A stretch of DNA of 64,000 bases from an uncultured Bacteroidota bacterium (GCA_937873155.1 CALMVZ010000024.1:62001-126000); one strand, 5' to 3'; counted from the stretch's first letter, positions 35,716-45,816 are shown. Translations and numbers: made by a program. Notes: generated by a model from the sequence alone, not told the origin.

Positions 35716-36459
35716 TTATTTAGGAGAAACAGAGCGGTTTTTAATGAAATCGGCGAACTCCTGAACACGTGCTTTCGAGATCTGAACATGAGTACCGTCA
35801 CTTAAAATCACTTCTCCACCTTCGTTGTTCGAATACTCTTTAATATAACTGACGTTAATTAAAGTAGAACGATGAGAACGGAAGAAATCTGTTGTAGGTA
35901 AAATAGCTTCAAACTCTTTTAAAGTTTTTGACGCTACAATTTTTTTACCGGTATTCAGATATAGAGTCGTGTAATTATCATTGGCCTCTAGCCAAATGAT
36001 GTCTTTAAAATCAACTAAATTGAATCCTTTGCTGTGGTTGATAAGCACCATGTTCTTATCCACTTCAGTTTTTGTACTGATACCGCCTTTTGCTTCGTAA
36101 TGCTGGATCACTTTACGGATCGCCCCCTGAAGTTCACCCAGAATAAGCGGCTTCATTAAATAATCAGTCGCACCTGCTTTTACAGCATTGATACCATGCT
36201 CACTATAAGCAGTTAAGAACACCACACAAAAATCACGGTTATAAATACCTTCCAGCATTTCAAAACCGTTCATGCCCGGCATATTAATATCTAAAAAAAC
36301 CACGTGAGGTTTTAATTCCTGGATCTTTACTTTTCCTTCAGGACCGCTTCCCGCTTCGCCAACAATTTCAATTTCTGGACAGTAATTCGACAGCATGTTT
36401 TTGGTATTACTGCGGCTGTTCTCTTCGTCATCAACTATTAAAGCACGATATTTTTGCAT
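35716..36459 (-). CDS. LytTR-family DNA-binding response regulator
   Basis: A 247-residue regulator: receiver domain (1-125) with acidic D11-D12 pocket, phospho-acceptor D57 (VVFLDINMPGMNG), K in YLMKPL, then a LytTR DNA-binding domain (about 140-245) with FKDIIWLEANDNYTTLYL and FFRSHRSTLINVSYI. It is the cognate partner of the propeller kinase downstream, in an operon of three (regulator, kinase, T9SS protein). LytTR proteins bind pairs of short direct repeats about 21 bases apart; I cannot point to such a pair in its upstream region. Confidence 0.94.
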   Translation of the reverse strand: MQKYRALIVDDEENSRSNTKNMLSNYCPEIEIVGEAGSGPEGKVKIQELKPHVVFLDINMPGMNGFEMLEGIYNRDFCVVFLTAYSEHGINAVKAGATDYLMKPLILGELQGAIRKVIQHYEAKGGISTKTEVDKNMVLINHSKGFNLVDFKDIIWLEANDNYTTLYLNTGKKIVASKTLKEFEAILPTTDFFRSHRSTLINVSYIKEYSNNEGGEVILSDGTHVQISKARVQEFADFIKNRSVSPK

Positions 36460-36769
36460 AATTCTGGTATTATAGTTTTTTAAAAACTGTTTCTTAATTT
36501 AAAATTGCCGGTTCTATTAACATTCGTAAATTTCGGGTTTAGTGTTTCGTGTTTTTTTGAAAATTAATAGTTAACCCGAAACTTTAAACCCGTAACCCGG
36601 AATAGTTTATGCTAATCTATATAAATAATCTTTATAGTTATTAAAAAATTATCGAAAAACGCCTCTAATTACTGAAATAGCCTTACAATTGAGTAAACGG
36701 GCATTTACCGTATAATGGGGGAGTGTAAAACCGTGCGAAATCTGTAATTTCACCCTATAAAACCCATAT
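36460..36769. other. 310-base divergent intergenic region with hairpin
   Basis: No gene seen between the regulator operon and the peptidase gene. It holds a 16-base inverted repeat, CGGGTTTAGTGTTTCG (36534-36549) against CGAAACTTTAAACCCG (36577-36592), 14 of 16 paired, with a T-run in the loop. Further CCCG-rich words follow to 36600. No exact TAnnTTTG element is visible for either gene. Confidence 0.6.
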
Positions 36770-38923
36770 ATGAAAAAGCTTTTTTTATTCGTCTCGTTAG
36801 CACTTTTTATTGGCCTTAATGCCCAAACCAAGATCACCCTTGAGGATGTATGGGTAAAATCCACATTCAGGCAACAATTCCCTGATGGCTATAACGCCAT
36901 GAATGACGGGTTACGCTATACCGAACTGGAAGGTGATGACCTGGTGACCTACGAAATTAAAAGTGGCAAAAAAATTGATGTTCTTGTAAAAGGATCAGAT
37001 GTGAAATTCGATGGTAAAATTCTTCCTTTATCGGGATATAGTTTTAGTCCGGATGAATCAAAGATCATTCTTTCGAAAGAATCAGATCATATTTACCGCC
37101 GTTCGTCAAAAGCGTTCCATTATATTTTTGATATCAAATCGAAGTCGTTAACAGAATTAAGTAAGAACGGAAAACAGATGTTCCCGACTTTCTCTAAAGA
37201 CAGTAAGAAAGTTGCTTTCGTGCGCGATAATAATTTATTCTATAAGAATTTAGAGAATGGTGAAGAGATCCAGGTAACAACAGATGGTGCTAATAATAAA
37301 ATTAAGAACGGCTGGGGGGATTGGGTTTACGAGGAAGAATTTTCTTTAGCTAATTATTTTGACTGGAGTGATGATGGAAAGTATTTAGCTTTTATCCGTT
37401 GGGACGAAACAAATGTAAAAGAGTATAGCATGGATATGTACAATGGCGGTTTGTATCCCGATAAAGTAACTTTCAAATATCCGAAAGCAGGAGAAGATAA
37501 TTCGATCGTTTCAGTTCATATTTATGATGTAGCTTCTAAGAAAACTGTAACGGCAGATATCGGAGCGGAAAAAGATATTTACATTCCGCGTATCACGTGG
37601 ACGGCAGACGCTAATTTATGCATCCAGCGCATGAACCGGTTACAAAATAAGATAGAGTTGTTATTTGCAAATGCTGCTACAGGCGCTTCAAAGGTAATTT
37701 TAACGGAAGAGGCAAAAACTTATATCGATATCACTGACAATTTAACTTTCCTTCCGGGAAATAAAGGGTTTATCTGGAGCAGTGAGATGGATGAATTCAA
37801 TCATTTATATTATTATGATATGAATGGAAAATTAGTGAACCAGATCACGAAAGGGAATTGGGATGTGATCGAGTTCAAAGGCTACGATGAGAAAACTGGT
37901 ACTTTGTTCTATTTATCTACGGAGCGCGGCGCCATTAACCGTGATCTTTACAGTGTAAAATTGAACGGAAGCGGTAAAAAATTATTATCAACCGCAGAAG
38001 GAACAACAGAAGCTGATTTCACAAATGGGTTCAAGTATTATGTAAGTTCTTACAGTAATGCCAATACACCAACTGTTTTTGAATTACATACTGCGGATGG
38101 AAAATTGGTGAAAGTATTAGAAGACAATAAAGCTTTGGTTGAGAAAATGAAGCCTTATAATTTTTCTAAAAAAGAATTCTTCACATTTAAAACAAGCGAA
38201 GGTGTTGAACTGAACGGATGGATGATAAAGCCACAGAATTTTGACGCGGGTAAAAAATATCCGGTTTACATGACCGCTTATAATGGTCCGGGTTCCAACA
38301 TGGTAAATAACAGCTGGGGTGGCGCAGGATGGGATCAACTATTAGCACAGGAAGGTTATATGGTAGTTTGTGTAGATGGCAGGGGAACTTTAGGCAGAGG
38401 CCGTCAATTCAAGCACTGCACGTATTTACAGTTAGGCAAATTAGAAACTATTGACCAGATAGAAGCTGCAAAATACATTGGTAATTTACCTTATGTAGAT
38501 AAGGCGCGTATAGGGTTCCAGGGCTGGAGTTATGGTGGTTACATGGCATCGTTATTAATTAGTAAAGGAGCGGATTATTTTAAAGCAGCAATTGCAGTTG
38601 CGCCTGTTACCAATTGGAAATATTATGATAACATCTATACGGAACGTTTTTTACGTAAGCCCGCAGATAACAAAAGCGGTTATGAGGATAACTCACCTGT
38701 GAATTTTGTAAAACAGATAAAAGGTAAATTCCTGTTGGTCCATGGTGCAGGAGATGATAACGTTCATTACCAAAACAGTATGGAAATGGCAAAAACATTA
38801 GTGATGCACAATATTCCGTTCGAATTCATGACTTATCCTAATAAGAATCATGGGATCTACGGCGGTAATACTAGATTACACCTTTATACCAAGATCCTGA
38901 ATTTTGTAAAGCAGAATTTATAA
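36770..38923 (+). CDS. Dipeptidyl peptidase IV (S9 family)
   Basis: A 717-residue secreted peptidase: signal peptide (1-19), an eight-bladed N-terminal propeller (about 30-470) with the DWVYEEEF segment that anchors the substrate amino terminus, and a C-terminal alpha/beta-hydrolase. The triad is S587 (GWSYGGYMA), D662 (HGAGDDNVH) and H694 (NKNHGIYGG). It removes X-Pro or X-Ala dipeptides in the periplasm during peptide use. All catalytic elements are intact. It is followed by a sirtuin gene 18 bases later, probably co-transcribed. Confidence 0.95.
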   Translation: MKKLFLFVSLALFIGLNAQTKITLEDVWVKSTFRQQFPDGYNAMNDGLRYTELEGDDLVTYEIKSGKKIDVLVKGSDVKFDGKILPLSGYSFSPDESKIILSKESDHIYRRSSKAFHYIFDIKSKSLTELSKNGKQMFPTFSKDSKKVAFVRDNNLFYKNLENGEEIQVTTDGANNKIKNGWGDWVYEEEFSLANYFDWSDDGKYLAFIRWDETNVKEYSMDMYNGGLYPDKVTFKYPKAGEDNSIVSVHIYDVASKKTVTADIGAEKDIYIPRITWTADANLCIQRMNRLQNKIELLFANAATGASKVILTEEAKTYIDITDNLTFLPGNKGFIWSSEMDEFNHLYYYDMNGKLVNQITKGNWDVIEFKGYDEKTGTLFYLSTERGAINRDLYSVKLNGSGKKLLSTAEGTTEADFTNGFKYYVSSYSNANTPTVFELHTADGKLVKVLEDNKALVEKMKPYNFSKKEFFTFKTSEGVELNGWMIKPQNFDAGKKYPVYMTAYNGPGSNMVNNSWGGAGWDQLLAQEGYMVVCVDGRGTLGRGRQFKHCTYLQLGKLETIDQIEAAKYIGNLPYVDKARIGFQGWSYGGYMASLLISKGADYFKAAIAVAPVTNWKYYDNIYTERFLRKPADNKSGYEDNSPVNFVKQIKGKFLLVHGAGDDNVHYQNSMEMAKTLVMHNIPFEFMTYPNKNHGIYGGNTRLHLYTKILNFVKQNL

Positions 38924-38941
38924 ATTATCTTGGCAAGGTAA

Positions 38942-39637
38942 TTGAAAAAGAACCTTGTTATATTTAGCGGAGCCGGAATAAGCGCGGAAAGCGGATTAAA
39001 AACTTTCCGCGATTCGGGCGGTTTATGGGAAGAATTCAGGATCGAGGATGTAGCAACACCTGAGGCCTGGAAGAAAGACCCTTCTTTAGTTACGCAATTC
39101 TATAATTTACGCCGTAAACAGGTAATGGATGCTGCGCCTAATGATGCGCATCGTATCATTGCTGACCTTGAAAGTAAATTCAATGTACATATTATCACAC
39201 AAAATATTGATGACCTTCATGAACGCGCCGGCAGTAAAAATGTTTTGCATCTGCACGGCGAGATCATGAAAGTAAGAAGTTCAAGCCATCCTGAATTGGT
39301 TTACCCGATAAATCAGTGGGAAATAAGAATAGGGGACAGGTGTGAGAAAGGCTCGCAATTACGCCCCCACATTGTTTGGTTCGGTGAAATGGTCCCTGAA
39401 ATGGATAATGCCATTGCTGTAGCTGAAAAAGCTGATCTGTTCGTTGTAATAGGTACATCACTTAATGTTTATCCTGCTGCAGGAATTTTGAATTATGTGC
39501 CTGCCAAAGCCCCTAAATGGTTAATAGACCCGGGTGATTTCAGTCTCGATTATGTGAATAATCTGAAACATATTAAAAAGATCGCTTCCGATGGAATGAT
39601 GGAATTCTACCGCGAGTTATTGAGACTGAAATTTTAA
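38942..39637 (+). CDS. Sirtuin-type NAD-dependent protein deacylase, zinc site degenerate
   Basis: A 231-residue CobB-like sirtuin: NAD-binding FSGAGISAESGLKTFRD (8-24), TQNIDDLHERAG (86-97) and catalytic H105 (LHLHGE). Y54 and R57 in QFYNLRR match the class III pocket that accepts succinyl or malonyl lysine. The four zinc cysteines of CobB are reduced to one, C134; the segment 110-135 is VRSSSHPELVYP and on. It starts at TTG at 38942. The product removes acyl groups from lysine in cytoplasmic proteins, releasing O-acyl-ADP-ribose. Confidence 0.9.
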   Translation: MKKNLVIFSGAGISAESGLKTFRDSGGLWEEFRIEDVATPEAWKKDPSLVTQFYNLRRKQVMDAAPNDAHRIIADLESKFNVHIITQNIDDLHERAGSKNVLHLHGEIMKVRSSSHPELVYPINQWEIRIGDRCEKGSQLRPHIVWFGEMVPEMDNAIAVAEKADLFVVIGTSLNVYPAAGILNYVPAKAPKWLIDPGDFSLDYVNNLKHIKKIASDGMMEFYRELLRLKF

Positions 39638-39646
39638 GAACCTTCT

Positions 39647-41656
39647 TTATTTAAAGATCCCCAGGGCTTCTAATTCTTCAAGATAAACACGTCTGCCGTT
39701 ATATATCGCAGTTACGAAAGCATCGGTTTGTCCCGCTTTTATAACCTTCTTATTGTGTTCAAATGCCTCGCTAAGTTTCAGGAATTGCCCGCCGATAGTA
39801 ATACGTGTAATGCCATCTTCCAACAATAAATGATCTACCTTCCCGCATTTTTTCAAATGATCCCATTTGTAATTCTTCGGGAATTTATAAGCTGCTACCT
39901 GTACACGGAATTCTAATCCGGAAGAAACTATATCACCATATTTCTCGGCATACTTCTGAACTTTTGCCTGTATCGGTGTATTAGCTACGAAATCATCTTT
40001 TTTAGGCTCTACAGTTGGAGTTACGGCCGCTACAGTTGGTGTTACAACAGGTTTAGCTGTATCCGGAGCAGTATTGAATTCGATATTGAATTCTTTCTCT
40101 GTAAAGTCTGTGATGGCACTGGCATCTACATCTAAAGTTCGTGCAGGAAAATCTTTATAAGTATAGGTTAATTTAAATATTGCACCTGCAGGTAATGTCA
40201 CGAGGTAATTTCCGGTCGCACCATTGGTTTTTGATTCGGTGAATTTTTTATTGTTTCTTGATGTAACAACAACTTCGATCTTTGCTTCAACAGGTTGGCT
40301 ATTTAAAGTTACCTTACCTTTAACCAAATAAGTAAGCGGTTTTTTTCCGATATAGCCGGGATTAACTAAATAAATATCTTCTAAGCCAACCCCGCCTTTT
40401 TCAGCACTGGCGTAATAACCGGTTTTACCATCAGCAGATAATACATAATACCTGTCATCATCTGTAGTATTGATAGGATAACCAACATTCACAGCGTTCT
40501 TAAAAGTAGAATCTATCGGGTTCATAACTGCCTGGAAGATATCATAACCTCCCATGCTGTTCTTGCCTTCAGAACTGTAGAATAAAGTGATGCCATCAGG
40601 GTGAATAAAGGGAGCATCATCGTTCAGGTTAGTATTAATTGAATCACCAAGGTTTACAATATTCCCCCATGTACTGTCAGCTGATAAAGAAGCACGATAA
40701 ATATCACGTCCACCGTATCCGCCTGAACGCTCACTCGAGAAATAAAGTGTTTTTCCGTCTGATGTTAAAGAACAGCTTCCTTCCCACGAATAAGAATTTA
40801 CTTGTCCTTTTAATTTTTGAGGGACTGTCCATGTGGTGTCATGTAAATAACTCACATAAATATCACCATGATCATCACCGTTATCGCGGTAAACAAATAA
40901 TTGCTGACCATCGGGACTGATCGCAATAGCCGCATCGTGAACTTTTGTGTTGATGCTTGAGATACCGCGTGGTTTGGTCCATTGATCATTCACTTTTACA
41001 GACATGAAAACATCTTCGTAATAATCGCCATAAGCGAAGGGTTGCTGCATTTTATCCTGTCTGCCTCCCGTACTTTCTTTTCCTACATAAGTAAAGATCA
41101 TAACAGATTCATCGGCTGAAACTACCGGAACGTATTCATCATATTCGGTATTTAAGATGGTACCGGCATTAGTGATCTTAGCGCTGGTTGGTTTCGCATA
41201 AAGTTCTTTAGCATTGATAATATATTTTTTTAATTGTTCAGCTAAGATCTTTTCTTCGGGGAAAGTTTTTTTGTTAGCTAGGCATTGGTTCACCATTGCA
41301 AGTGCTTCATCAAATTTATAGTTGTAGTGATAGGCACGTGCCATATCATATTCAATACTTTCTGCTTTTTTATTCTTGGCGTAGATAGCACTCAGGTTGG
41401 TCAATGCTTCTTCATGTTTATCGCTCCTGGTGAGGCAGCAACGGCCATATACGTATTTCAGGAAATCTTCCTGCGGATGTGCTTTGAACAGATTTTCATA
41501 GATAGGTAAAGCAGCTTTGTAATCTTTTTCATCATACATGATCAATGCTTTTTGCATCGAATCCTGCTCGGTCTTTCTCCATTTTTTAGTATTGGTTACT
41601 TGCGAAAAAGTAACGACACAAAATAATAGAAAGTAAACTAGTAAACTATTTTTCAT
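39647..41656 (-). CDS. TPR and PD40-propeller envelope protein (PorE-like, no OmpA domain)
   Basis: A 669-residue secreted protein: signal peptide, TPR repeats (about 30-150; YKAALPIYENLFKAHP and FDEALAMVNQCLA), a PD40 beta-propeller (about 160-430; AIAISPDGQQLFVY, SLTSDGKTLYFSSERSGG), a carboxypeptidase-regulatory-like domain (about 435-525) and a C-terminal domain of about 95 residues resembling SPOR folds. This order matches the PorE-type proteins of type IX secretion, but the peptidoglycan-binding OmpA domain is missing. It overlaps the glycosyltransferase gene start by 11 bases, so it is the last gene of the five-gene operon from 47424. Confidence 0.82.
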   Translation of the reverse strand: MKNSLLVYFLLFCVVTFSQVTNTKKWRKTEQDSMQKALIMYDEKDYKAALPIYENLFKAHPQEDFLKYVYGRCCLTRSDKHEEALTNLSAIYAKNKKAESIEYDMARAYHYNYKFDEALAMVNQCLANKKTFPEEKILAEQLKKYIINAKELYAKPTSAKITNAGTILNTEYDEYVPVVSADESVMIFTYVGKESTGGRQDKMQQPFAYGDYYEDVFMSVKVNDQWTKPRGISSINTKVHDAAIAISPDGQQLFVYRDNGDDHGDIYVSYLHDTTWTVPQKLKGQVNSYSWEGSCSLTSDGKTLYFSSERSGGYGGRDIYRASLSADSTWGNIVNLGDSINTNLNDDAPFIHPDGITLFYSSEGKNSMGGYDIFQAVMNPIDSTFKNAVNVGYPINTTDDDRYYVLSADGKTGYYASAEKGGVGLEDIYLVNPGYIGKKPLTYLVKGKVTLNSQPVEAKIEVVVTSRNNKKFTESKTNGATGNYLVTLPAGAIFKLTYTYKDFPARTLDVDASAITDFTEKEFNIEFNTAPDTAKPVVTPTVAAVTPTVEPKKDDFVANTPIQAKVQKYAEKYGDIVSSGLEFRVQVAAYKFPKNYKWDHLKKCGKVDHLLLEDGITRITIGGQFLKLSEAFEHNKKVIKAGQTDAFVTAIYNGRRVYLEELEALGIFK

Positions 41657-43103
41657 AAAATTCGATTTTTCTCAATAAAGATATCTTCACTCCCTTAACG
41701 CCTTTTGTCGTTTTGAAAACGAAGTTATTTTGTTTAAATATATCAAAAATTTGATTACTGTCATCCTGTTTCTCGAAAGTTTGACAGAAAATAATGGTGT
41801 TTTCTCCTGTAAAGGGTAACCCGGACAGATCTGATTTATTTTCAAGTTCAAATACCTTATGATTCTTTAAATTATTGGTTAAGTTCTTATAGTCTTTGAA
41901 ATAAGATATATCGAAATAATAAGCAAATAAGGCCGTTACGTCCTTAGTTTGGATAAGGATCATAGGCTTTTTGTTCTCCTGAAGTCTTTTTACAACCAAT
42001 GAGGCAAGCTTAAAATCCATTGGTTTTGATGGGTTTAGGTTAGCGGAATAGATGGCTAAACAAACGAGTGGGATGACCAACAGAGCAATTAATTTATTGA
42101 TGTTGGATAGAAAGTGGCTTATCAATATTAAAATGAATGGAACAGTGAACAAGATGTAACGCGCCAAAAATATCGGTTTAAACATGCCAATAAAATAGGT
42201 CAGCGCAATGCACATAACAGAAAGATAAACAGAATAGACCAGAACAAGATTTTGATCCTTGGAATTCTTTTTCCTGAGAATAAACGTGGCTGCTAACGAA
42301 ATGAAAAAGACAGTTAAAAAGATCAGCCAAACTGTTTCACCAAAAAAGAGATTGGCGAGTGCTTCTTTTAATGAGTTGGAATCTGCGGTCTGCAACCAAA
42401 ATGTTTTGCCTTCTTTATTAAAAGAAAGCATGACCAGGAATTGTTTTTTTGTGAACCGGAGCAACACGAAAAGAAGGAGAATTGCAATTGAGATCCCGAA
42501 TTGTTTTATGAAATCTCTTTTATAGATCAGGACCAGAACTAACTGGAAGAATAGAATGAGACCCGCAATATAATGGGTATAAATGACAAGGAAATTAACC
42601 AGGCCCAACCAGAAGACCGAAAGAAATGTTTTTTTCTCAAGCGCGTGAAAAAAGCAAATTGTAGAAAGAATGACAAGTAAAACTACAAGAGAATAACAAC
42701 GTGCCTCATGGGAATACTCATAGGAAAAGCCATGAAATGAAAATAACAGAGCTCCAAATAAACCTGTAAGTATATTATAATGTTTCTTTAGGAAATGAAA
42801 TAAAAGGCAAACTGAAACCGAACTGAATAAAACGCTTAGCAATCTGACATTGAATTCTGATATCCCGAACATCTTAGCCCAAACCCAAAGGCAGTAATAA
42901 TAGAAGGGCGGGTTGTTATCCCACTCGGACATATGTTTAATGTGTCCAAAATCAATTAGGGTGGCTTTAACGCTCACTATTTCATCATACCAAAAGGGTT
43001 CTGCGCCTAAGAAAGAAATCTTAAGAATCAGGTTGCAAATAAAAATGCCAGACAGAAGAATGAAATAACCGGATTTGGAATTGATATTAAGCGACTTAAA
43101 CAT
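41646..43103 (-). CDS. GT-C membrane glycosyltransferase (family 39 type)
   Basis: A 485-residue membrane protein with about ten helices and a C-terminal soluble tail (about 370-485). The first loop carries FWYDEIVSVKA with D40 and E41, the acidic catalytic pair of the GT-C fold, followed by WDNNPPFYYY (about 61-70). Relatives transfer sugars from a lipid-linked donor in the periplasm (ArnT/PMT type). Embedded in an operon of secreted proteins, it may glycosylate surface proteins or lipids, but the acceptor cannot be told. Confidence 0.85.
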   Translation of the reverse strand: MFKSLNINSKSGYFILLSGIFICNLILKISFLGAEPFWYDEIVSVKATLIDFGHIKHMSEWDNNPPFYYYCLWVWAKMFGISEFNVRLLSVLFSSVSVCLLFHFLKKHYNILTGLFGALLFSFHGFSYEYSHEARCYSLVVLLVILSTICFFHALEKKTFLSVFWLGLVNFLVIYTHYIAGLILFFQLVLVLIYKRDFIKQFGISIAILLLFVLLRFTKKQFLVMLSFNKEGKTFWLQTADSNSLKEALANLFFGETVWLIFLTVFFISLAATFILRKKNSKDQNLVLVYSVYLSVMCIALTYFIGMFKPIFLARYILFTVPFILILISHFLSNINKLIALLVIPLVCLAIYSANLNPSKPMDFKLASLVVKRLQENKKPMILIQTKDVTALFAYYFDISYFKDYKNLTNNLKNHKVFELENKSDLSGLPFTGENTIIFCQTFEKQDDSNQIFDIFKQNNFVFKTTKGVKGVKISLLRKIEFYEK

Positions 43104-43108
43104 ACACC

Positions 43109-44563
43109 TTATTCAATTTTCATGATTTTAAAGGTCTTGGAATAATTTCCCTCAATTATTTTAATAAAATAAAATCCTTCACTTAAACCGGTCAAGTCTA
43201 CAGTTGTTTTTTTCTCAACGGATTCTTTTGTTAATATGATTTTACCCAATGCATCTAAAATGTAAATATTGTATTTACCTGAATTTGCATGGCTATAAAT
43301 ACCAACTTCATCTTTTGTAATGGTAGGATAAGCCTTGTAAGATTCAACCTTGTTCTCTAATTCTTTGATCCCGATAAGACTGTTTGCACCAAGTAACGAA
43401 ACGGTATCCATTTTAAGTAAATAAACATCGGTTAATTCAGCACCGTATCCTTTGGTATATCCAACGCCAATGAATCCTTTATCTTTTGTTTTAGATATAC
43501 AATAGATCTGGTCATCGTCAAATGATCCATATTTTGTTGCTCCGTTATAAAGGTGATCCTCAAATAGTGAAACCAATGCTTCTTCTCTATGATCTGAGGA
43601 AGATTTAATGCTTTTTCTTATATAATGAAAGTAGTTGCCCTTAGAGTGTGCATTGGTGAGATATTGTTCATCTTTTTGCTCATGATAACTGTGAATGAAA
43701 TTAAATTTATTACCTCCATTCGAATCAAGTATCAGTATCATTGCCCATGTGGAGTCAACTCCAAGAGAATCGTAACCACCGCATAAATGAAAATTATTAT
43801 TACCCGGATTTTCTTTTATATCGTTAAAAAATTGCTTTTTGTTTCCGGTTCCGTACTTCAATGAAAAAATAGAGTCACCCGCTAGTCCTGTTTTAACCAA
43901 CCAGGCATTTCCTTTTATATTTCCCATGCTTTTTGTGGTTCCTGCAAAAGCATATTGGTTATTATAAGTTAAGGTGAACGATTTGAACTCATCATCTTCA
44001 GCACCGCCGTAGGTATCCTGCCATTGTAAATTTCCATTAAGATCCAGTTTTAAAATATAACCATCATTTTTTCCGTAACCGAAACTGGATGTAGTGCCTG
44101 CTACAATTAAACTATCATTACCGGAAGTCGCTTTTACGCAGTAACCAAAATCCCAGTCTAATCCTCCAAATGCTTTTTGCCAGATCAGATTTCCAACCTT
44201 ATCAGTTCTCACAACCAAAACATCATAGCCGCCATTACCAAATGAATTGGTATAACCAGTGATCACAAATCCTGAATCCGGTAATTGAATTATAGAGCGA
44301 CCGATATCATTATTAAAACCGCCGTAAGATTTTTCCCAGCGGACCCATCCCATGCTATCTACAAAAGCCAGGTAAGCATCAGTATTACCCATACCGAAGC
44401 TTCCTGTTGATCCTGTTACAGCGTATTGACCATTTAATGTTTGAATAACACCATAACCCACATCATGACCAAAGCCTCCAAAACGGGTATAGAATTTTTG
44501 CGGTGCTTGTCCGAAAAGAAAAACACTAATAAAGATAAGTATGAATGTTAAGCATTTCTTCAT
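43109..44563 (-). CDS. Beta-propeller protein with T9SS type A sorting domain
   Basis: A 484-residue secreted protein: signal peptide (1-20), then six or more repeats of about 47 residues with cores such as YGGFNNDIGRSIIQLPDSGF and AFGGLDWDFGYCV, forming a propeller, and a type A sorting domain in the last 75 residues (YPTITKDEVGIYS, ILDALGKI, LTGLSEGFYFIKI). The repeats keep the G(S/T)FG(Y/N) pattern. It overlaps the DUF5723 gene by four bases (ATGA). A surface role is expected; no enzyme motif is visible. Confidence 0.9.
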   Translation of the reverse strand: MKKCLTFILIFISVFLFGQAPQKFYTRFGGFGHDVGYGVIQTLNGQYAVTGSTGSFGMGNTDAYLAFVDSMGWVRWEKSYGGFNNDIGRSIIQLPDSGFVITGYTNSFGNGGYDVLVVRTDKVGNLIWQKAFGGLDWDFGYCVKATSGNDSLIVAGTTSSFGYGKNDGYILKLDLNGNLQWQDTYGGAEDDEFKSFTLTYNNQYAFAGTTKSMGNIKGNAWLVKTGLAGDSIFSLKYGTGNKKQFFNDIKENPGNNNFHLCGGYDSLGVDSTWAMILILDSNGGNKFNFIHSYHEQKDEQYLTNAHSKGNYFHYIRKSIKSSSDHREEALVSLFEDHLYNGATKYGSFDDDQIYCISKTKDKGFIGVGYTKGYGAELTDVYLLKMDTVSLLGANSLIGIKELENKVESYKAYPTITKDEVGIYSHANSGKYNIYILDALGKIILTKESVEKKTTVDLTGLSEGFYFIKIIEGNYSKTFKIMKIE

Positions 44564-45816
44564 CCTTTGAATTTTTTAGCAATGCTGAAAAATACACCTT
44601 GTCCGTATGCTTGTTTAGGCGCAATATAACCTTGCAGGCTATTACTTCCCAATTTCACGAACCAATGCCTTGCATTATAAACCAGTGATAATCCCATATT
44701 TAAACGCGTATAACCACCATAACCAATATGAACGCTTATTTGAATGCGGTTTGCGATCTTATATTCAGGTTCAATAAATATATAAGGTTTGTAGTTCGCA
44801 TGAAAAATATAACGGAAGCCTGTATTGAAAGCGAACTGCCGGTTAAAATTAATTTTATTGATGATAATTAAATTGGTGGGAATATTTGTGTTGAATGATT
44901 CCTGCCTTGCATTAGTTGCTTTCCGGATCACACTATCTGTATTTACTTTTTGCAGAGTTGAATCTTTCAGATCAAGGATGTTGTTGATATGATAACCATC
45001 AAATTTCAGAATGGAATCGCTGCTGTATTGCAAACTTCTTTCCGACCAGTGGATGAAACCGATGTTGTTGGCGTTCACTGTCAGAACACTTTGTCTTCCT
45101 ATCTTGCTTTTATATGGTGTTTCGAAAAAGATATCTGCGCTGGCGCCGATCCCGTTAAACGAAAAAATATCTTTTTTTGTACCGGTATCGCTCAGCGCCA
45201 TGTTGAAATTCGAATTAAAGATCAGCTCTGTTCCATCTGCATTTGTATAGAGTGATGAATTTTTGTTGGCTTTGATATAAAATAATTGTTCACCTTTTAA
45301 GAATGAAACTGAGATCCCGATCTTGGCGGTCGAATCTACTTTATGCATGATGATCCCCAATTTTGCTTCCTGGAACCGCAAGGCATTGATATTGGTTCCG
45401 CTGAAGTTCGCTGTTTTATCTAAGAACGGTTTGTTGCCATACATCATTAGTGTATAAAAATCCCTTGTATAAGTAGCATTCAGGATCTCCTGGTTTTTGA
45501 ACCCGACAAGGAAATCATATTTCGGGTTTTTACCAATGAATAAACTGATATCGTAGTTAAGATTGATGCCTAGTTGATTATAACCATGCATTTTTTTCAG
45601 CGCGGCATCCTTCATTTTGGTATCAATGTGTCCGCCCAAAATGAATTTATTCATCATCGCATTTTGGATCCCGTTGGTACCTGCATCAAAATCAGCATTA
45701 ATGGAAACGCTCCTTCCTGTACTCTCATAATTCAGGAATTCACTGTTGTATTGAGACAGCACCTGACCGCCAAACAGGCAAAATGAAAAAAGTATGAGGT
45801 AAGATGATCTGAACAT
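44560..45816 (-). CDS. DUF5723-type outer-membrane beta-barrel
   Basis: A 418-residue protein with signal peptide (ending GQVLSQ). The N-terminal segment ends NYDISLFIGKNPKYDFLVGF and the C-terminal strands are of alternating pattern ending in IAKKFKG. It fits the DUF5723/PorV-related outer-membrane barrel group of Bacteroidota, from memory of the family. Barrels of this sort accompany T9SS substrates; here one is coupled to the propeller gene on its 3' side and lies 3 bases after a lipoprotein gene, supporting a joint surface structure. Confidence 0.75.
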   Translation of the reverse strand: MFRSSYLILFSFCLFGGQVLSQYNSEFLNYESTGRSVSINADFDAGTNGIQNAMMNKFILGGHIDTKMKDAALKKMHGYNQLGINLNYDISLFIGKNPKYDFLVGFKNQEILNATYTRDFYTLMMYGNKPFLDKTANFSGTNINALRFQEAKLGIIMHKVDSTAKIGISVSFLKGEQLFYIKANKNSSLYTNADGTELIFNSNFNMALSDTGTKKDIFSFNGIGASADIFFETPYKSKIGRQSVLTVNANNIGFIHWSERSLQYSSDSILKFDGYHINNILDLKDSTLQKVNTDSVIRKATNARQESFNTNIPTNLIIINKINFNRQFAFNTGFRYIFHANYKPYIFIEPEYKIANRIQISVHIGYGGYTRLNMGLSLVYNARHWFVKLGSNSLQGYIAPKQAYGQGVFFSIAKKFKG

